DNA of 64,000 nt from Rhodoferax sp. (lineage in GTDB: Bacteria > Pseudomonadota > Gammaproteobacteria > Burkholderiales > Burkholderiaceae_C). The translations under genes were made by a program, and so were the position numbers. Under the pieces are notes generated by a model, which was not told the DNA's origin, did no database searches, and saw only the letters and a program-made list of their open reading frames with translations. The DNA is taken from NCBI GenBank assembly GCA_003133245.1, contig PKWM01000005.1, positions 1-64,000 of the forward strand. The letters run 5' to 3'. The first letter of the stretch is position 1. Every line of letters starts with the position of its first letter. Of this stretch, positions 63,149-64,000 are shown piece after piece.

Positions 63149-64000
63149 ATGAGTAAGCTACAAATTGGTTTGGCAATCGTCGGTGCTTTAGTGCTGGTTG
63201 CCATGGCGGTGCAGGCGGCCTGGATTTCACGCAAGAACCAACCGCGCCAAGCCATACCGCATGAACGTGGCGATGCCAGCAGCGACGGCTCTGAGATGCC
63301 TGCCAGGATTGAACCCAGGCCGGATGCAGCCGGTTTTGATGGGGCGATTTTCTCCCTGCCCAAGCTGGAAAAAAGAGCCGGTATGGATGCCTTGATCGAT
63401 GTCATCGCGCCGATTGCGCTGGACGCCCCGGTAGCGGGTGAGGCTGCATTGGTGGCGCTGCCAGCCACGCGCCGGGTCGGCAGCAAACCATTTTCCATTG
63501 AAGGCCTCAATGCTGTCAGCCAAGTCTGGGAAATGCCGCTGGTGGGCGAGTTGTATGTTGCTTTTCAGAGCGGCGTGCAACTTGCCAACCGTTTGGGCGC
63601 GCTCAATGAAATTGAGTATTCCGAATTTGTGATGAAGACCCAGACCTTCTGCGACGCCATCGGCGGCGCGCCAGATATTCCGGAGATGCTCGAAGCGGTG
63701 GCCCGGGCCCGTGAACTTGATCAGTTTGCCAGCGAACACGATGCCCAACTCGGATTTGTGGTGCATACGCGCGGTGCTGCCTGGAGCCCGGCTTATGTGC
63801 AGCAGAATGCGGCGCACCTTGGTTTTGTGCCGGCTGCCATGGCCGGTCGCATGGTGTTGCCGGCCAGCGCCGCGGGTTTGCCGCCGCTGCTGACACTCAA
63901 TTTTGACGCCCAGGCGGCTTTGGCCGATGACCCGGCGCAGTCTGCCGTTCGGGAACTGGTGCTGGCGCTGGATGTGCCCCAGGTTGAGCGCAGCGAGTGT
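63149..64000 (+). CDS. zipA: ZipA-like cell division protein, C-terminus truncated by window end
   Basis: N-terminal TM MSKLQIGLAIVGALVLVAMAVQAAWISRKN followed by ZipA C-terminal-like domain; directly downstream of smc; no stop before 64000. Confidence 0.75.
   Translation, partial: MSKLQIGLAIVGALVLVAMAVQAAWISRKNQPRQAIPHERGDASSDGSEMPARIEPRPDAAGFDGAIFSLPKLEKRAGMDALIDVIAPIALDAPVAGEAALVALPATRRVGSKPFSIEGLNAVSQVWEMPLVGELYVAFQSGVQLANRLGALNEIEYSEFVMKTQTFCDAIGGAPDIPEMLEAVARARELDQFASEHDAQLGFVVHTRGAAWSPAYVQQNAAHLGFVPAAMAGRMVLPASAAGLPPLLTLNFDAQAALADDPAQSAVRELVLALDVPQVERSEC

Noticed and set aside
62242-63510. 422-aa ORF antisense to smc/zipA
   Set aside because: Antisense to the conserved SMC ATPase head; low-quality composition, no start context

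Overview
Ordinary chromosomal core region of a betaproteobacterium, most likely Comamonadaceae/Burkholderiales (organism inferred from gene content and order only). Almost every base is a housekeeping gene: suhB, trmJ, cysE, mog, darP, pmbA, yqeY, rpsU, a ZIP transporter, sseA, xseB-ispA-dxs, a liv branched-chain amino-acid ABC operon, acuI, prpE, zapE, bamD, rluD, scpB, rluB, ndk, rlmN-pilW-rodZ-ispG-hisS-yfgM-bamB-der, hfq-hflX-hflK-hflC-hisZ-purA, mnmH, tesA/ybbA, an alpha-hydroxy-acid oxidase, a radical SAM/SPASM protein, tRNA-Pro(TGG), aat, an IclR regulator, pbpG, leuA, smc and a zipA-like gene cut by the window end. I found no prophage, CRISPR array, intact transposase, defence island or secretion cluster, and I do not see a convincing undescribed multi-gene system. 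The observations most worth a second look are non-coding or small-scale: a Leu-rich leader peptide plus terminator upstream of leuA (attenuator); a 159-bp MITE-like element with near-perfect terminal inverted repeats and a TTA duplication inserted 14 nt before the essential gene der; a decayed TRAP-transporter (DctQ) fragment abutting livK; a terminator between livK and livHMGF; several dispersed palindromic/REP-like repeat families shared between distant intergenic regions; an orphan SPASM-type radical SAM enzyme; and a small Lys-rich orphan protein. All product calls are from reading translations, with no database search.
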